From positions 398,058-462,057 of the forward strand of contig NZ_BAMT01000002.1 in the NCBI RefSeq assembly GCF_000617925.1: 64,000 nucleotides of DNA. Reading direction: 5' to 3'. The translations under genes and the position numbers were made by a program. The number at the start of each line of letters is the position of its first letter. The first letter of the stretch is position 1. This DNA is from Methylobacillus glycogenes JCM 2850. Its GTDB lineage: Bacteria > Pseudomonadota > Gammaproteobacteria > Burkholderiales > Methylophilaceae. Of this stretch, positions 30,229 to 40,981 are shown one piece after another. The notes beneath the pieces are model-generated. The model made no database searches. It was not told the origin of the DNA and saw only the letters and a list, made by a program, of their open reading frames with translations.

Positions 30229-31935
30229 TTAGAGGTCTTCAGCCAGGATGATTTCGGACAAGCCTTTGCCGTTAGGCACCATGGGGAACACATTTTCGTT
30301 CTGATCGGTGATGAAATTCATGAACACAAAGCGGTCAGTCAGATTGAAGGCCTCAGTCAACGCACCTTCAACATCTGCAGGTTTTTCGATATTCATGCCG
30401 ACATGCCCATAGGACTCAGCCAGCTTGACGAAGTCCGGCAGGCTGTCCATATAGGATTCAGAGTAGCGATTTTCATAGAAGAACTGCTGCCACTGGCGCA
30501 CCATGCCCAGATAGCGGTTGTTGAGCAGGATCACCTTGATCGGCAGATGGAACTGCTTACAGGTGGAAAGCTCCTGAATATTCATCTGAATACTGCCTTC
30601 ACCCGTAACACAGGCCACCTTGGCGCTAGGGTCAGCAAACTGCACGCCCATGGCATAGGGTAGGCCTACACCCATGGTGCCCAGGCCGCCGGAGTTGATC
30701 CAGCGACGTGGCTTGTCGAATTTATAGTATTGCGCCGCCCACATCTGGTGCTGACCAACGTCAGAGGTCACATAGGCTTCGCCCTTGGTGACTTCCCACA
30801 GCTTCTCAATCACGTATTGTGGCTTGATGATGTCGCTATTGCGGTTGTAGTTCAGACAGTTACGGCTGCGCCATTCCTCAATCTGGGTCCACCAGGCTTT
30901 GAGTGCAACCGGGTCTGGGGTGCGGGTTTCCGCATCCAGCAACTCATTCATCTCTGCCAGCACAGACTGTACGTGGCCTACGATAGGCACATCGACCTTG
31001 ACGCGCTTGGAGATAGAGGATGGATCAACATCCACATGAATAATGGTGCGGTTCTTGTTGTAGAAGTGCTGTGGGTTGCCAATCACGCGATCATCAAAGC
31101 GCGAGCCTATGGCGACCAGCACATCGCACTCTTGCATGGCCATATTGGCTTCCAGCGTGCCGTGCATGCCTGGCATGCCAACAAACTGCTTATCGGTTGC
31201 CGGGTAGCCACCCAGGCCCATCAAGGTGTTGGTGATAGGGAAGCCCAGACGGCGCGCCAGCTTGATCAATTCCTGTGAAGCATCGCCCAGCACCACGCCA
31301 CCGCCGGTGTAAAGCATGGGGCGTTTGGCATCCAGCATCAGCTTGATGGCTTTTTTGATCTGACCGGAATGGCCCTTGAGTATAGGCGTGTACGAACGCA
31401 TCTCTACGCTCTTGGGGTAATCAAATGCACCCAGATGCGCGGTGATGTCCTTAGGGATATCAACAACCACCGGGCCTGGCCTGCCGGTAGCGGCGATAAA
31501 GAAGGCCTTCTTGATGGTAGGCGCAATATCCTTGACGTCCTTGACCAGGAAGTTGTGTTTCACGCAAGGGCGTGAAATACCTATCATGTCGACTTCCTGG
31601 AAGGCATCTAGACCAATCGCTGGTGTAGGCGCCTGGCCGCTGATGACGACCATGGGGATTGAATCCATATGGGCGGTAGCAATACCGGTAATCGCATTGG
31701 TGGCACCAGGGCCGGAGGTGACCAAAGCCACACCCACTTCACCAGTCGCGCGTGAATATGCGTCAGCTGCATGCACGGCAGCTTGCTCATGACGGACCAG
31801 GATATGCTTGAACTTATCCTGTTTGAATATTTCATCGTAAATGTTGAGCACCGCGCCGCCAGGATAGCCAAAAACGTATTTAACGTTTTCTTCCTGAAGA
31901 CAGCGGATGACGATTTCTGCGCCAGATAATTCCAT
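30229..31935 (-). CDS. ilvB: Acetolactate synthase large (catalytic) subunit
   Basis: ThDP/FAD enzyme condensing two pyruvates, or pyruvate with 2-oxobutyrate. The 568-residue protein has the conserved start YVFGYPGGAVLNIYDEIF with the catalytic Glu in VRHEQAAVHAADAYSRATG, VTSGPGATNAITGIATA, the central FAD-associated domain, and the ThDP motif GEGSIQMNIQELSTCKQFHL followed by NNRYLGMVRQWQ. It heads the ilvB-ilvH-ilvC unit. The family has several paralogous names (ilvB/ilvI/ilvG); operon position does not decide among them. Confidence 0.95.
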   Translation of the reverse strand: MELSGAEIVIRCLQEENVKYVFGYPGGAVLNIYDEIFKQDKFKHILVRHEQAAVHAADAYSRATGEVGVALVTSGPGATNAITGIATAHMDSIPMVVISGQAPTPAIGLDAFQEVDMIGISRPCVKHNFLVKDVKDIAPTIKKAFFIAATGRPGPVVVDIPKDITAHLGAFDYPKSVEMRSYTPILKGHSGQIKKAIKLMLDAKRPMLYTGGGVVLGDASQELIKLARRLGFPITNTLMGLGGYPATDKQFVGMPGMHGTLEANMAMQECDVLVAIGSRFDDRVIGNPQHFYNKNRTIIHVDVDPSSISKRVKVDVPIVGHVQSVLAEMNELLDAETRTPDPVALKAWWTQIEEWRSRNCLNYNRNSDIIKPQYVIEKLWEVTKGEAYVTSDVGQHQMWAAQYYKFDKPRRWINSGGLGTMGVGLPYAMGVQFADPSAKVACVTGEGSIQMNIQELSTCKQFHLPIKVILLNNRYLGMVRQWQQFFYENRYSESYMDSLPDFVKLAESYGHVGMNIEKPADVEGALTEAFNLTDRFVFMNFITDQNENVFPMVPNGKGLSEIILAEDL

Positions 31936-31974
31936 AGATATTGCTTGCTACGCCGAGAGTTTGGGAAACCTAGA

Positions 31975-32003
31975 ACACTAACGGTTTGCGCTGCTTTGGT
32001 CAA
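31975..32003 (-). promoter_or_regulatory. Candidate sigma-70 promoter of ilvBHC
   Basis: On the minus strand TTGACC (complement of 31998-32003), a 17-nt spacer, then TAGTGT (31975-31980), about 40 nt before the ilvB ATG. The -10 is weak. The upstream stretch 32004-32208 includes a small hairpin (GCTGG/CCAGC near 32070) but no clear leader peptide rich in Ile/Leu/Val codons. Confidence 0.3.
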
Positions 32004-32208
32004 GGAAGAATGCGGAAATTACTGCTTTAAGCTGGTGATTTTTAAGTGGCTTGTCAGGAATGAGGGCTGGTGATGCCCCAGCGCAAACACAGCTATCAAG
32101 TACGCCTTCAGGCAGCTAGAGCAGCCCTGAACCTACATTTTTTAGTTAGCAATCAAACCACATGCGGGCAAGACGTAATTGAACAGGGCAAAAGTATTCG
32201 TTTCCTGT

Positions 32209-34001
32209 TTATTCAAATGGTGGCGGGGCTACCTTGAGCAGTTCTTCTATGGTGGTCAGGCCAGCGGCGACCTTTTCCATGCCGTTGATCAGCAATGGTT
32301 GCATGCCTTGCTGGTAGGCAGGCGCTTGATGCTGGTGAGATCGGCATCGTGAGTGATGAGTTTTTTCATTGCCTGATTGATGGGCAGCATTTCATAAATG
32401 CCGCTACGACCACGAAAGCCCGTCATGCGACATTCCAGGCAGCCATTGGCTTGCTGGATATGCTCAGGCTTGGGTAATTTCCAGGCACCTACCAGCTCAT
32501 TCCAGCGTTCTTGGCTGATGCTGGTGGGTGTTTTGCAGTGTACACAGAGCGTACGCACCAGACGCTGGGCCATGATGCCGATAAGGGCCGAGTGGATTAA
32601 ATAAGAGGGAATGCCAAGGTCCAGCAGGCGCGTTACCGCGGATGGCGCATCATTGGTATGCAGGGTGGACAGCACCAGATGGCCCGTCAGCGCGGCCTGT
32701 ATCGCCATTTCACCTGTTTCCAGATCGCGAATTTCCCCCACCATAATGATGTCCGGGTCTTGCCGCAGCAAGGTGCGCACACCATCGGCAAAGTTCAGCC
32801 CAATATTCTGCTGCACCTGCATTTGATTGAAGGCGGGTTCCACCATTTCTATCGGGTCTTCTATGGTGCAGACATTAACCTCTGGGGTCGCCAGTAGTTT
32901 GAGCGTGGAGTACAGCGTGGTGGTTTTGCCTGAGCCCGTTGGGCCAGTGACCAAAACAATGCCATTGGGTGATTGCGTCCATTGCGTCCACTGCGCCGAT
33001 TGTTTATCGGAAAACCCCAGCGCCAGAAAATCCTTCACCAGAATTTCTGGCGTGAAAATCCGCATCACCAATTTTTCGCCAAACGCTGTTGGCATGGTCG
33101 AGAGCCGTAACTCTATCTCCTCGCCTTCATCGGTCAGCGTCTTAATGCGACCATCCTGCGGGCGGCGCTTTTCCACCATATCCATGCGTCCCAACAGTTT
33201 GATGCGATTGGTAATCGCATTCATGATGGCGGCTGGCAACTGATACACCTGATGCAGCACACCATCGATGCGGAAGCGCAGCATGCCCATATTGCGCCTG
33301 GGTTCCAGATGAATATCGCTGGCACGTTGCTCAAACGCATATTTGAATAGCCAGTCGACGATGTTGACCACATGCTGCTCGTTGGCATCCAGATTCTTGT
33401 TCTTGCCCAACTCAACCAATTGCTCCAGATTCTGCACACCTATGACCTGGCCAGCCTTGGCGGTGTTGGCAATGTTGATAGAGGTGGCGAGGTTGTAGAC
33501 CTCGGGCAGATAGCGATTGATTTCCTTGGGGTTAGCGACCACCAGGCGAATCTTCAGCCTGAGTATGCGCTCAAGATCGGGAATCCAGTCGGTATAGAAG
33601 GGGTCGGCGGTGGCGACTACGGCTTCCTGGTTGCTCACTTTGACCGGCATGATCTTGAGGCGCTCGGCATAGGCCTTGGTGATCACCTGGGCGATAGCAC
33701 CAAAATCCAGCTTGAGCGGATCTATATGGTAATGCTCTAGCGCTGCGCGCTTGGCCAGCCAGGCGGTGAGCGATTCCAGACTGAGTGTCTTGTGCGGTGG
33801 CTGTAGGTTTTTCCACTTTTGCTCGCTGATGATGCTGAGCGGGTGGGTGTCCGAGCTGTCCAGCCGCCTATCTTTGAACAATTGCTCGGCCTGCAATTTA
33901 TGCACCATGCCGTCATTGACCAGCATGCGCAAAGTTTCTGCAAGATTAAGGCGTCCGGGCGCGGGGGTATAGGGCGGGGCAGCTTGACTCATGATGTTCA
34001 T
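32209..34001 (-). CDS. Second PilB/GspE-family secretion ATPase (frame break near 32319)
   Basis: A 597-residue (corrected) T2SS/T4P assembly ATPase paralogous to the PilB at 8.3-10 kb. It has an N-terminal MshEN-like domain, DIHLEPRRNMGMLRFRIDG, Walker A GPTGSGKTTTLYSTL, EDPIEMVEPAFNQMQ, Walker B DPDIIMVGEIRDLETGEM, STLHTNDAPSAVTRLLD and a tetracysteine (CVHC ... CLEC). The frame breaks at about 32319: coding strand CGCCTGCCTACC should read CGCCTGGCCTACC (RLAYQQGMQPLLINGMEKVA), extending the gene to a stop at 32209. No gsp/pil partner genes flank it, so it could be a GspE for an unlinked type II system or an alternative pilus motor. Start ATG at 34001 (or 33992). Confidence 0.82.
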
Positions 34002-34099
34002 ACTAAAGCCAAGCCGGTTAAAAGTCGACTTGTCGCCATTTGGCGGCAAGCAATCTAGGTAGTGTTGGTTTCCTTGGAAGTTCCTAGATCAAAAATGGA

Positions 34100-34986
34100 T
34101 CAAAAACTTTGCGACTGGAAGCGCATGGAGAGATCAATGGCCTGTACATGCTTGGTCAGGCTGCCAATCGAGATGCGGTCCACCCCGGTCTCGGCAATTT
34201 CTCTGACGTTGCTGAGATCAATGCCGCCTGAAGCTTCAAGAATGGCGCGTCTGGCATTGAGCTTGACTGCCGCTTGTAATAGCGATGTACTGAAATTGTC
34301 GAGCAAGATCAGCTTGGCATTGGCCGCAAGTGCTGTCTCCAGTTGTTGCAGGTTCTCAACTTCAATCTGTATTGGGGCGGCTTCATCCGCATGACGCGCG
34401 TTCAAAGCACGCGCATTTTCAAGCGCAGCTTCTATACTGCCTGCCGCCGCAATATGGTTTTCCTTGATCAATATGCCATCAAACAAGGCCAGGCGCTGAT
34501 TCAAACCACCGCCTACGCGCACGGCATATTTCTGCGCCAGCCTCAACCCGGGCAGGGTCTTGCGCGTGTCCAGAATATGCGCCCCAGTGCCAGCGATGGC
34601 ATCTACATACTGCCGCGTCTGGCTGGCCGTGGCGGACAGGGTCTGCAGAAAATTCAGTGCGCAGCGTTCAGCGGTGAGCAAGCCGCGTGCAGGCCCGCTA
34701 ATTTCGCATAGCACAGTGCCGGGGGTGATGCGCTCGCCCTCGGCCACTTGCCAGTCCAAGATAGTCTCGCGTGATACCTGCTTGAAAGCCTCATTGGCCC
34801 AGGGCGTGCCGCAGAGTATGGCAGCTTCACGACTGATGATGGTCGCTGTGGCCTGCTCGCCCACAGGGACAAGTTGTGCCGTTAAATCACCGCTGCTACA
34901 TCTTCTTCCAGCGCGCGGGCGACATCACTGGTGACAAGTTGTTGTAGGGAAAGCGGGAGTTGCTGTGGGTTCAGTGTGGCATTCAT
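34100..34986 (-). CDS. nadC: Nicotinate-nucleotide pyrophosphorylase NadC (frame break near 34896)
   Basis: Quinolinate phosphoribosyltransferase of de novo NAD synthesis. Family motifs: ALNFLQTLSATASQTRQYVD, the catalytic segment ILDTRKTLPGLRLAQKYAVR, GGLNQRLALFDGILIKENHI, and EVENLQQLETAL. The N-terminal helix EEDVGSGDLTAQLVPVGEQA is split at about 34896, where coding strand GATGTAGCAGCGG should be GATGTAGGCAGCGG. Corrected length is 295 residues. The ATG at 34986 is inferred from the joined frame; its ribosome-binding site is poor. Divergent from the GST gene with a shared ATTATAAT element in between. Confidence 0.9.
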
Positions 34987-35030
34987 GATTTACATTATAA
35001 TGCAGTCATCCCTTCCTGACCTTGATCACC

Positions 35031-35645
35031 ATGATGAAGCTGCTCTACTCCAATACCAGTCCCTATGCCCGCAAGGTAAGAATTGTCGCGGCAGAGAAGC
35101 GTATCGATGTCACCATGGTGCCCGTGGTGCTTGCCGCTGCGGACTGTCCGGTCAATGATCACAACCCGTTGGGCAAAATCCCGGTATTGATTCTGGCAGA
35201 TGGCGACAGCCTCTATGATTCCCGCGTGATTGTGGAGTATCTGGATAACCGCACACCATTGGCGCATTTGCTGCCGCAAGATCATAGCGCCAGGGTCTGG
35301 GTGCGTCGCTGGGAGGCTTTGGCCGATGGTGTCTGTGATGCGGCGATTGCCGCCGTTATGGAAGGGCGTCGCCCCGAGGGCATGCAGGATGCGGCAGTGA
35401 TTGCCAAGCAATTGGGCAAGGTCGAGCGCGGCCTGGAAAAACTCAATGCCGATCTGGAAAAGAAAAAATGGTGTGTCAACGACACCTTTAGTCTGGCAGA
35501 TATTGCCCTGGGCTGTGTGCTGGGCTATCTGGAGCTACGCTATGCAGAGCTGGACTGGAAGCAACAATACCCCAACCTTGCCAAGCACTATGCCGCCATG
35601 ATGAAGCGCCCCTCGTTCAAGGAAACCGTGCCACATCCAGCTTGA
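35031..35645 (+). CDS. Glutathione S-transferase family protein
   Basis: A 204-residue cytosolic GST-like protein. It has an N-terminal thioredoxin-fold domain (MKLLYSNTSPYARKVRIVAA with the SPYARKVR active-site helix; the cis-Pro and glutathione-binding residues in GKIPVLIL and LYDSRVIVEYLD) and a C-terminal all-helical domain (DTFSLADIALGCVLGYLELR). The SPYARKVR start is typical of the beta/YibF-like bacterial GSTs, whose substrates are mostly unknown. Start ATG at 35031 or 35034. Confidence 0.87.
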   Translation: MMKLLYSNTSPYARKVRIVAAEKRIDVTMVPVVLAAADCPVNDHNPLGKIPVLILADGDSLYDSRVIVEYLDNRTPLAHLLPQDHSARVWVRRWEALADGVCDAAIAAVMEGRRPEGMQDAAVIAKQLGKVERGLEKLNADLEKKKWCVNDTFSLADIALGCVLGYLELRYAELDWKQQYPNLAKHYAAMMKRPSFKETVPHPA

Positions 35646-35762
35646 TGCTGGAGATGCCCACAAGGTGAGCAGCCTTAGACGCGTTTTACTCAGCGCTCAG
35701 AGTTGATCAGCCCGGCCTATTTTGAATAAATAAGCCGGAGCTGAGGTTTAAGTGATTAAAAC

Positions 35763-36850
<1,088 letters not shown>

Positions 36851-36856
36851 CTACAC

Positions 36857-37306
36857 TTAACTTTGCAAATGGGTAATGGCATGGAGGGGGAAGTGCTGTC
36901 CCGCCAGATAATGCTCTATGCAGGTCAGCACCTGCGGGCTTCTATGCCTGTCCTGGCTGGCACGGATTTCTTCCACGCTCATCCACACCGCGCGCACTAT
37001 GCCTTGATCCAGCGCCTGCTCAGGCTGATGGTCATGTACATCGCCAATAAAGGCAAAACGCAGATAAGTGGCGTCTTTGATCGGGTGACGCCATTGGTAT
37101 ATGCCCAGCAGGCTGGTGGGCTGAAAGCCCCAGGCGGTTTCCTCACGCGTTTCGCGGATGACAGCTTCAATCAGGCTTTCGTCATTCTCGACGTGCCCGG
37201 CAGGCTGATTAAAGCGCAAGCCATCAGGGGTTTGTTCTTCCACCAGGAGAAAACGGCCAGCACGCTCTACAATAGCGGCTACCGTGGCATGAGGTTTCCA
37301 GATCAT
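36857..37306 (-). CDS. nudJ: Nudix phosphatase NudJ
   Basis: A 149-residue Nudix hydrolase. The Nudix box is GHVENDESLIEAVIRETREE followed by TAWGF, preceded by FNQPAGH. The start WKPHATVAAIVERAGRFLLV matches the NudJ (YmfB) family, whose E. coli member hydrolyses thiamine pyrophosphate and nucleoside di/triphosphates. It ends 12 nt before the mnmA start, the conserved nudJ-mnmA order. Confidence 0.85.
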   Translation of the reverse strand: MIWKPHATVAAIVERAGRFLLVEEQTPDGLRFNQPAGHVENDESLIEAVIRETREETAWGFQPTSLLGIYQWRHPIKDATYLRFAFIGDVHDHQPEQALDQGIVRAVWMSVEEIRASQDRHRSPQVLTCIEHYLAGQHFPLHAITHLQS

Positions 37307-37362
37307 GAACAGTGTGGCGCAAGCGCCTTTAAGCTAAACCCATAATTTTACAGCGGGATAGC

Positions 37363-37998
37363 TTATGAAGCCAGCGCGGGAAACAGGCCATTTAGACCAT
37401 GAGCAATAAACTCCACCGCCATCGCCGCCAGGATCAAGCCCATCAGCCGCGTCACTACATTAATGCCCAGCGTTCCTAGCCGCTGAGCGATATGCCCAGA
37501 CAAACGCAAGGCCAGCCAGATACCGAGGCACACTGCCGCAATCGGCAGTGCCAGGGACAGATGACCCCACCAACTACCAGTCTGCTGCGCGGTAATAATC
37601 ATGCTACTGATAGCACCAGGTCCGGCCAGCAAGGGAATGCTGAGCGGCACCACGGCGATGACATCGCGTTCCACAGTCTCAGCCGCTTCCTCGCGCGTCT
37701 GGCGTGAGGCACTTTGTTTGCCATGCATCATGGAGATGGCAATCATCATCACCAGAATGCCGCCGCCGACCTGAAACGAGGGAATGCTGATGCTGAAGAA
37801 ATCCAGCACCTGCTCACCCAGCAGTGCTGAAATGGTCAGCACGATAAATACCGTCACCGCGACGGTTCGTGCGGTTCTTTGCCTATCCTGGCGCTGCCAG
37901 CCATCGGTCGCGCTGATAAAAATTGGGATAACGCCTATCGGGTTAACGATGGCAAACAGCGCGATGGCGGTTTTGAATAACAAGGCCCATTCAGCCAT
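37363..37998 (-). CDS. MarC-family integral membrane protein
   Basis: A 211-residue protein with about six hydrophobic helices and the MarC-family features FAIVNPIGVIPIFI near the N-terminus and ALLPLSIPLLAGPGAIS-type sequence (here VVPLSIPLLAGPGAISSMII) in the middle. The function of MarC proteins is unknown; the old link to multiple antibiotic resistance was withdrawn. The ATG at 37998 is chosen because GGAG lies 6 nt upstream; the frame also opens at 38010. Confidence 0.85.
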   Translation of the reverse strand: MAEWALLFKTAIALFAIVNPIGVIPIFISATDGWQRQDRQRTARTVAVTVFIVLTISALLGEQVLDFFSISIPSFQVGGGILVMMIAISMMHGKQSASRQTREEAAETVERDVIAVVPLSIPLLAGPGAISSMIITAQQTGSWWGHLSLALPIAAVCLGIWLALRLSGHIAQRLGTLGINVVTRLMGLILAAMAVEFIAHGLNGLFPALAS

Positions 37999-38178
37999 GA
38001 ACATCTCCATAAGGTTGGTACTGGCTTGCAGCTAGGGGATCAGTTAGTATCTTCGCCCCTGTGCTATATAGTGCTTTAAGCATGCATCAATGCCAGTATG
38101 CTTGAATGCCACATACTTCTAATTCATAACAAGCCGTCAAGCAACATCATAGGGCTTATGCCCATGGAGCATGCATCA

Positions 38179-38769
38179 ATGAACAGAATTTATCTGGCTT
38201 CACGTTCACCAAGACGTGCAGAATTGCTCACGCAGATAGGTATCACTTATACAATTTTGCCCTCGGATATAGACGAGTCTGTATATAATGCCGAAGAAGC
38301 GCAAGCCTATGTGCTGCGCCTGGCGCGTGCTAAGGCTGAGGCTTGTGGCCATGCATTACCTGTGGTTGACTTGCCGGTACTGGCCGCAGATACCACGGTC
38401 TGCGTTAATCAGCAGATATTGGGCAAACCCGCCGATGACGATGATGCGGTGGCGATGTTGCAAGCGCTGTCTGGGCAGTGGCATGAAGTGCATACCGCGA
38501 TTGCCTTGTTAACGGCAAATAATATAGAGGTGGCTTTATCCAGCACTCGCGTCAAGATGGCGCAATTATCAAGAGATGTCATCGCGGCGTATGTGGCCAG
38601 CGGTGAACCCAGAGACAAAGCGGGGGCCTATGGCATACAAGGTCTGGGTGGTACGCTGATAGAACGTATTGAAGGCAGTTATTCCGGCGTCATGGGATTG
38701 CCGCTATTTGAAACCGCAAGCTTGCTGAGAAAGGCCGGGATGCAGATCCCGCAGAGCTGTCAAAGTTGA
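38179..38769 (+). CDS. Maf-family nucleoside triphosphate pyrophosphatase
   Basis: House-cleaning pyrophosphatase acting on non-canonical or pyrimidine NTPs; E. coli YhdE (dTTP/UTP) and YceF are the models. The 196-residue protein has the signature IYLASRSPRRAELLTQIGI, the AADTTVCVNQQILGKP segment, and EPRDKAGAYGIQG. The last two favour the YhdE (MafA) type over YceF. GGAG is 9 nt before the ATG at 38179. It is followed after 7 nt by rng; maf-rng is a common pair. Confidence 0.9.
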   Translation: MNRIYLASRSPRRAELLTQIGITYTILPSDIDESVYNAEEAQAYVLRLARAKAEACGHALPVVDLPVLAADTTVCVNQQILGKPADDDDAVAMLQALSGQWHEVHTAIALLTANNIEVALSSTRVKMAQLSRDVIAAYVASGEPRDKAGAYGIQGLGGTLIERIEGSYSGVMGLPLFETASLLRKAGMQIPQSCQS

Positions 38770-38776
38770 TGGTGAT

Positions 38777-40228
38777 ATGAGCGAAGAAATTCTGATCAAT
38801 GTAACGCCGCAGGAAACCCGTGTAGCCATCATAGAGCAGGGCGTATTGCAGGAGCTTCATGTAGAACGTGCGACCTCCCTAGGGCTGGTCGGCAATATCT
38901 ATAGAGGCAAGGTCTGCCGGGTGCTACCTGGTATGCAGTCCGCCTTTGTTGAAATAGGCTTGCAACGCGCCGCTTTCCTGCATGTCGCGGATATCCTGGA
39001 GTGTTGTAGCCCGGACAAGGAAAAATCCATACAAGAGGTCCTGCACGAAGGCCAGCCGCTCATGGTGCAGGTCATCAAGGAGCCCATAGGCACCAAAGGT
39101 GCGCGTCTCACCACACAAATCAGTATTGCTGGTCGTTTCCTGGTTTACTTGCCACAGCAGCAGCATATTGGTGTATCCCAGCGTATAGAAGATGAAGCCG
39201 AGCGGGAACAACTACGTGAGCGCCTGATTCGGCTATTGCCAGAAAATCGCCAGGGCGGTTACATCATACGTACCATGTCTGAAGCGGCGACCGATGAAGA
39301 ATTGCTGGCCGATATCGATTATCTGCAAAAGGTCTGGAGCAACATTCAGACTGCCAGTAAAGGCGCGGCTGATCGCTCCCTAGTGTTCCAGGATCTTGAT
39401 CTTTCCATGCGCGTGCTGCGCGATGTGGTGAATGAAGATACGGATCGCATCCTGATTGATTCACGCGAGGCCTATCAAAAGCTGATGGACTTTGCTAGTC
39501 ACTATGCCGTCGGTGCCGTGAAGCACCTGGAGCATTACCAGGGCGAGCGTCCTTTGTTTGATATGTTCAATGTCGAGCAGGAAATTACCAAAGCCATGTC
39601 GCGCAAGGTCGAGCTCAAGTCAGGTGGTTACCTGATTTTTGACCAGACTGAGGCGCTCACTACTGTTGATGTCAATACCGGTGGTTTTGTCAGTGGCCGT
39701 AGCCTGTCGGATACCATCTTCAAAACCAATCTAGAAGCGGCGCAATGTATTGCGCGGCAACTGCGCGTACGTAATCTCGGCGGCATCATCATTATTGATT
39801 TCATCGATATGGATGAAGAAGAGCAGCGCGATGCAGTGCTGTCTGAGCTGAAGAAGGCTGTGGTCAGAGACCGGGCGCGTACTGGCGTTAATGGCTTCTC
39901 CACGCTGGGCCTGGTGGAAATGACACGCAAGCGTACCCGCGAAAGCCTGGCGCATTTATTGTGCGAAGCCTGCCCTACCTGCAAGGGGCGTGGTGAAGTG
40001 AAGACCGCGCAAACGGTGTGTTATGAGATTTTCCGCGAATTGTTACGCAATGCTAGGCAGTTCACTGCGCGTGAGTTCCGTATCCTTGCGGCTCCCAAGG
40101 TGATAGACCTGTTGCTGGATGAAGAGTCGCAGAGTTTGGCTAATCTCTCCGACTTTATTGGCAAGCCTATATCCTTACAGGCGGAAACCCATTATCCGCA
40201 GGAAACTTATGACATTGTTTTAATGTGA
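38777..40228 (+). CDS. rng: Ribonuclease G
   Basis: Endoribonuclease of the RNase E/G family, involved in 16S rRNA 5' maturation and mRNA turnover. The 483-residue length fits RNase G, which lacks the long RNase E scaffold. Order: start EEILINVTPQETRVAIIE, S1-like domain (GNIYRGKVCRVLPGMQSAFV), 5' sensor/RNase H-like region, DNase I-like catalytic part with metal aspartates in TTVDVNTGGFVSG and IIIDFIDMDEEEQR, and the zinc-link cysteines in CEACPTCKGRGEV. Confidence 0.95.
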   Translation: MSEEILINVTPQETRVAIIEQGVLQELHVERATSLGLVGNIYRGKVCRVLPGMQSAFVEIGLQRAAFLHVADILECCSPDKEKSIQEVLHEGQPLMVQVIKEPIGTKGARLTTQISIAGRFLVYLPQQQHIGVSQRIEDEAEREQLRERLIRLLPENRQGGYIIRTMSEAATDEELLADIDYLQKVWSNIQTASKGAADRSLVFQDLDLSMRVLRDVVNEDTDRILIDSREAYQKLMDFASHYAVGAVKHLEHYQGERPLFDMFNVEQEITKAMSRKVELKSGGYLIFDQTEALTTVDVNTGGFVSGRSLSDTIFKTNLEAAQCIARQLRVRNLGGIIIIDFIDMDEEEQRDAVLSELKKAVVRDRARTGVNGFSTLGLVEMTRKRTRESLAHLLCEACPTCKGRGEVKTAQTVCYEIFRELLRNARQFTAREFRILAAPKVIDLLLDEESQSLANLSDFIGKPISLQAETHYPQETYDIVLM

Positions 40229-40301
40229 GCCCTGCGGCGGTGATGAAGTAAGGCAACGAATTTACGCTAGATGAATAGTGCCTGTGTTCAGTCCCCTACA
40301 G

Positions 40302-40337
40302 ACAATAAAAAATCGGCCTTGGCCGATTTTTTATTGT
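40302..40337. terminator. Bidirectional terminator between rng and yggT
   Basis: Perfect stem CAATAAAAAATCGGCC / GGCCGATTTTTTATTG around TT, with T6 on each strand. Confidence 0.9.
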
Positions 40338-40357
40338 CTGCTATTCCTTGTTCCTGC

Positions 40358-40933
40358 TTAGAAAAAGCGCAGCAGTTGTTGCTCAAGCGGGGTAATCATC
40401 AGAATGATCAACAGTTGAGCAGCAATCAAAACAAACAAGGGCGACAGATCAAAGCCACCCGCACTGGGGATGCGATTGCGCAATGGCTGCAGCAGCGGCC
40501 GGGTGAGCGCATCCAGCACTGGTGTAATGACGGTGTGCGGGTTAATCCAGCTCAGAATGGCTTGTATCAGCACGGCGTAAAGGAAAATAGTGATACTAAG
40601 CTTGAGCAGGCCGACAAAAGCCAGGCCAAGCAGGGCGAGCCAGATCACGTTATCAGCCACCAGCAGTGGGTAATTGTTGAGCCATCTGGACAGGCTTTCC
40701 AAAAGAAAACTTGTCAGCAATGCCAGCAACAGCGTGCTGGTATCGATACCAGCAATGCCAGGCACCACGCGGCGTACTGGCTTCACCGCAAAGTTGGTCA
40801 GTGCGACTACGGCTTGTGACACCGGGTTTTGGAAGGGCGCGCGGGTTAATTGCAGGTAAAAACGCAGCAGCAATGCCAGGGTGAACAAGTCGAATATGGT
40901 ATGCAGCAGAAACTGTAAGGCATTAGTGATCAT
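40358..40933 (-). CDS. yggT: YggT-family membrane protein
   Basis: A 191-residue inner-membrane protein made of two similar YGGT repeats: each has a hydrophobic helix, then FYLQLTRAPFQNPVSQAVVA / ILSWINPHTVITPVLDALTR, then RPLLQPLRNRIPSAGGFDLS. Its biochemical role is not established, but yggT is conserved next to proC and yggS, as here, and has been linked to osmotic or ion balance in E. coli (family knowledge). Confidence 0.9.
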   Translation of the reverse strand: MITNALQFLLHTIFDLFTLALLLRFYLQLTRAPFQNPVSQAVVALTNFAVKPVRRVVPGIAGIDTSTLLLALLTSFLLESLSRWLNNYPLLVADNVIWLALLGLAFVGLLKLSITIFLYAVLIQAILSWINPHTVITPVLDALTRPLLQPLRNRIPSAGGFDLSPLFVLIAAQLLIILMITPLEQQLLRFF

Positions 40934-40981
40934 GCAAACTCCAGGGTAAGGCCAGGGTGGTTGTCATCATGTTGAGTAGCT

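Noticed and set aside
32040..32208. Attenuator leader peptide for ilvBHC
   Set aside because: I looked for a short frame rich in Ile, Leu and Val codons followed by alternative hairpins on the minus strand and found no convincing one.
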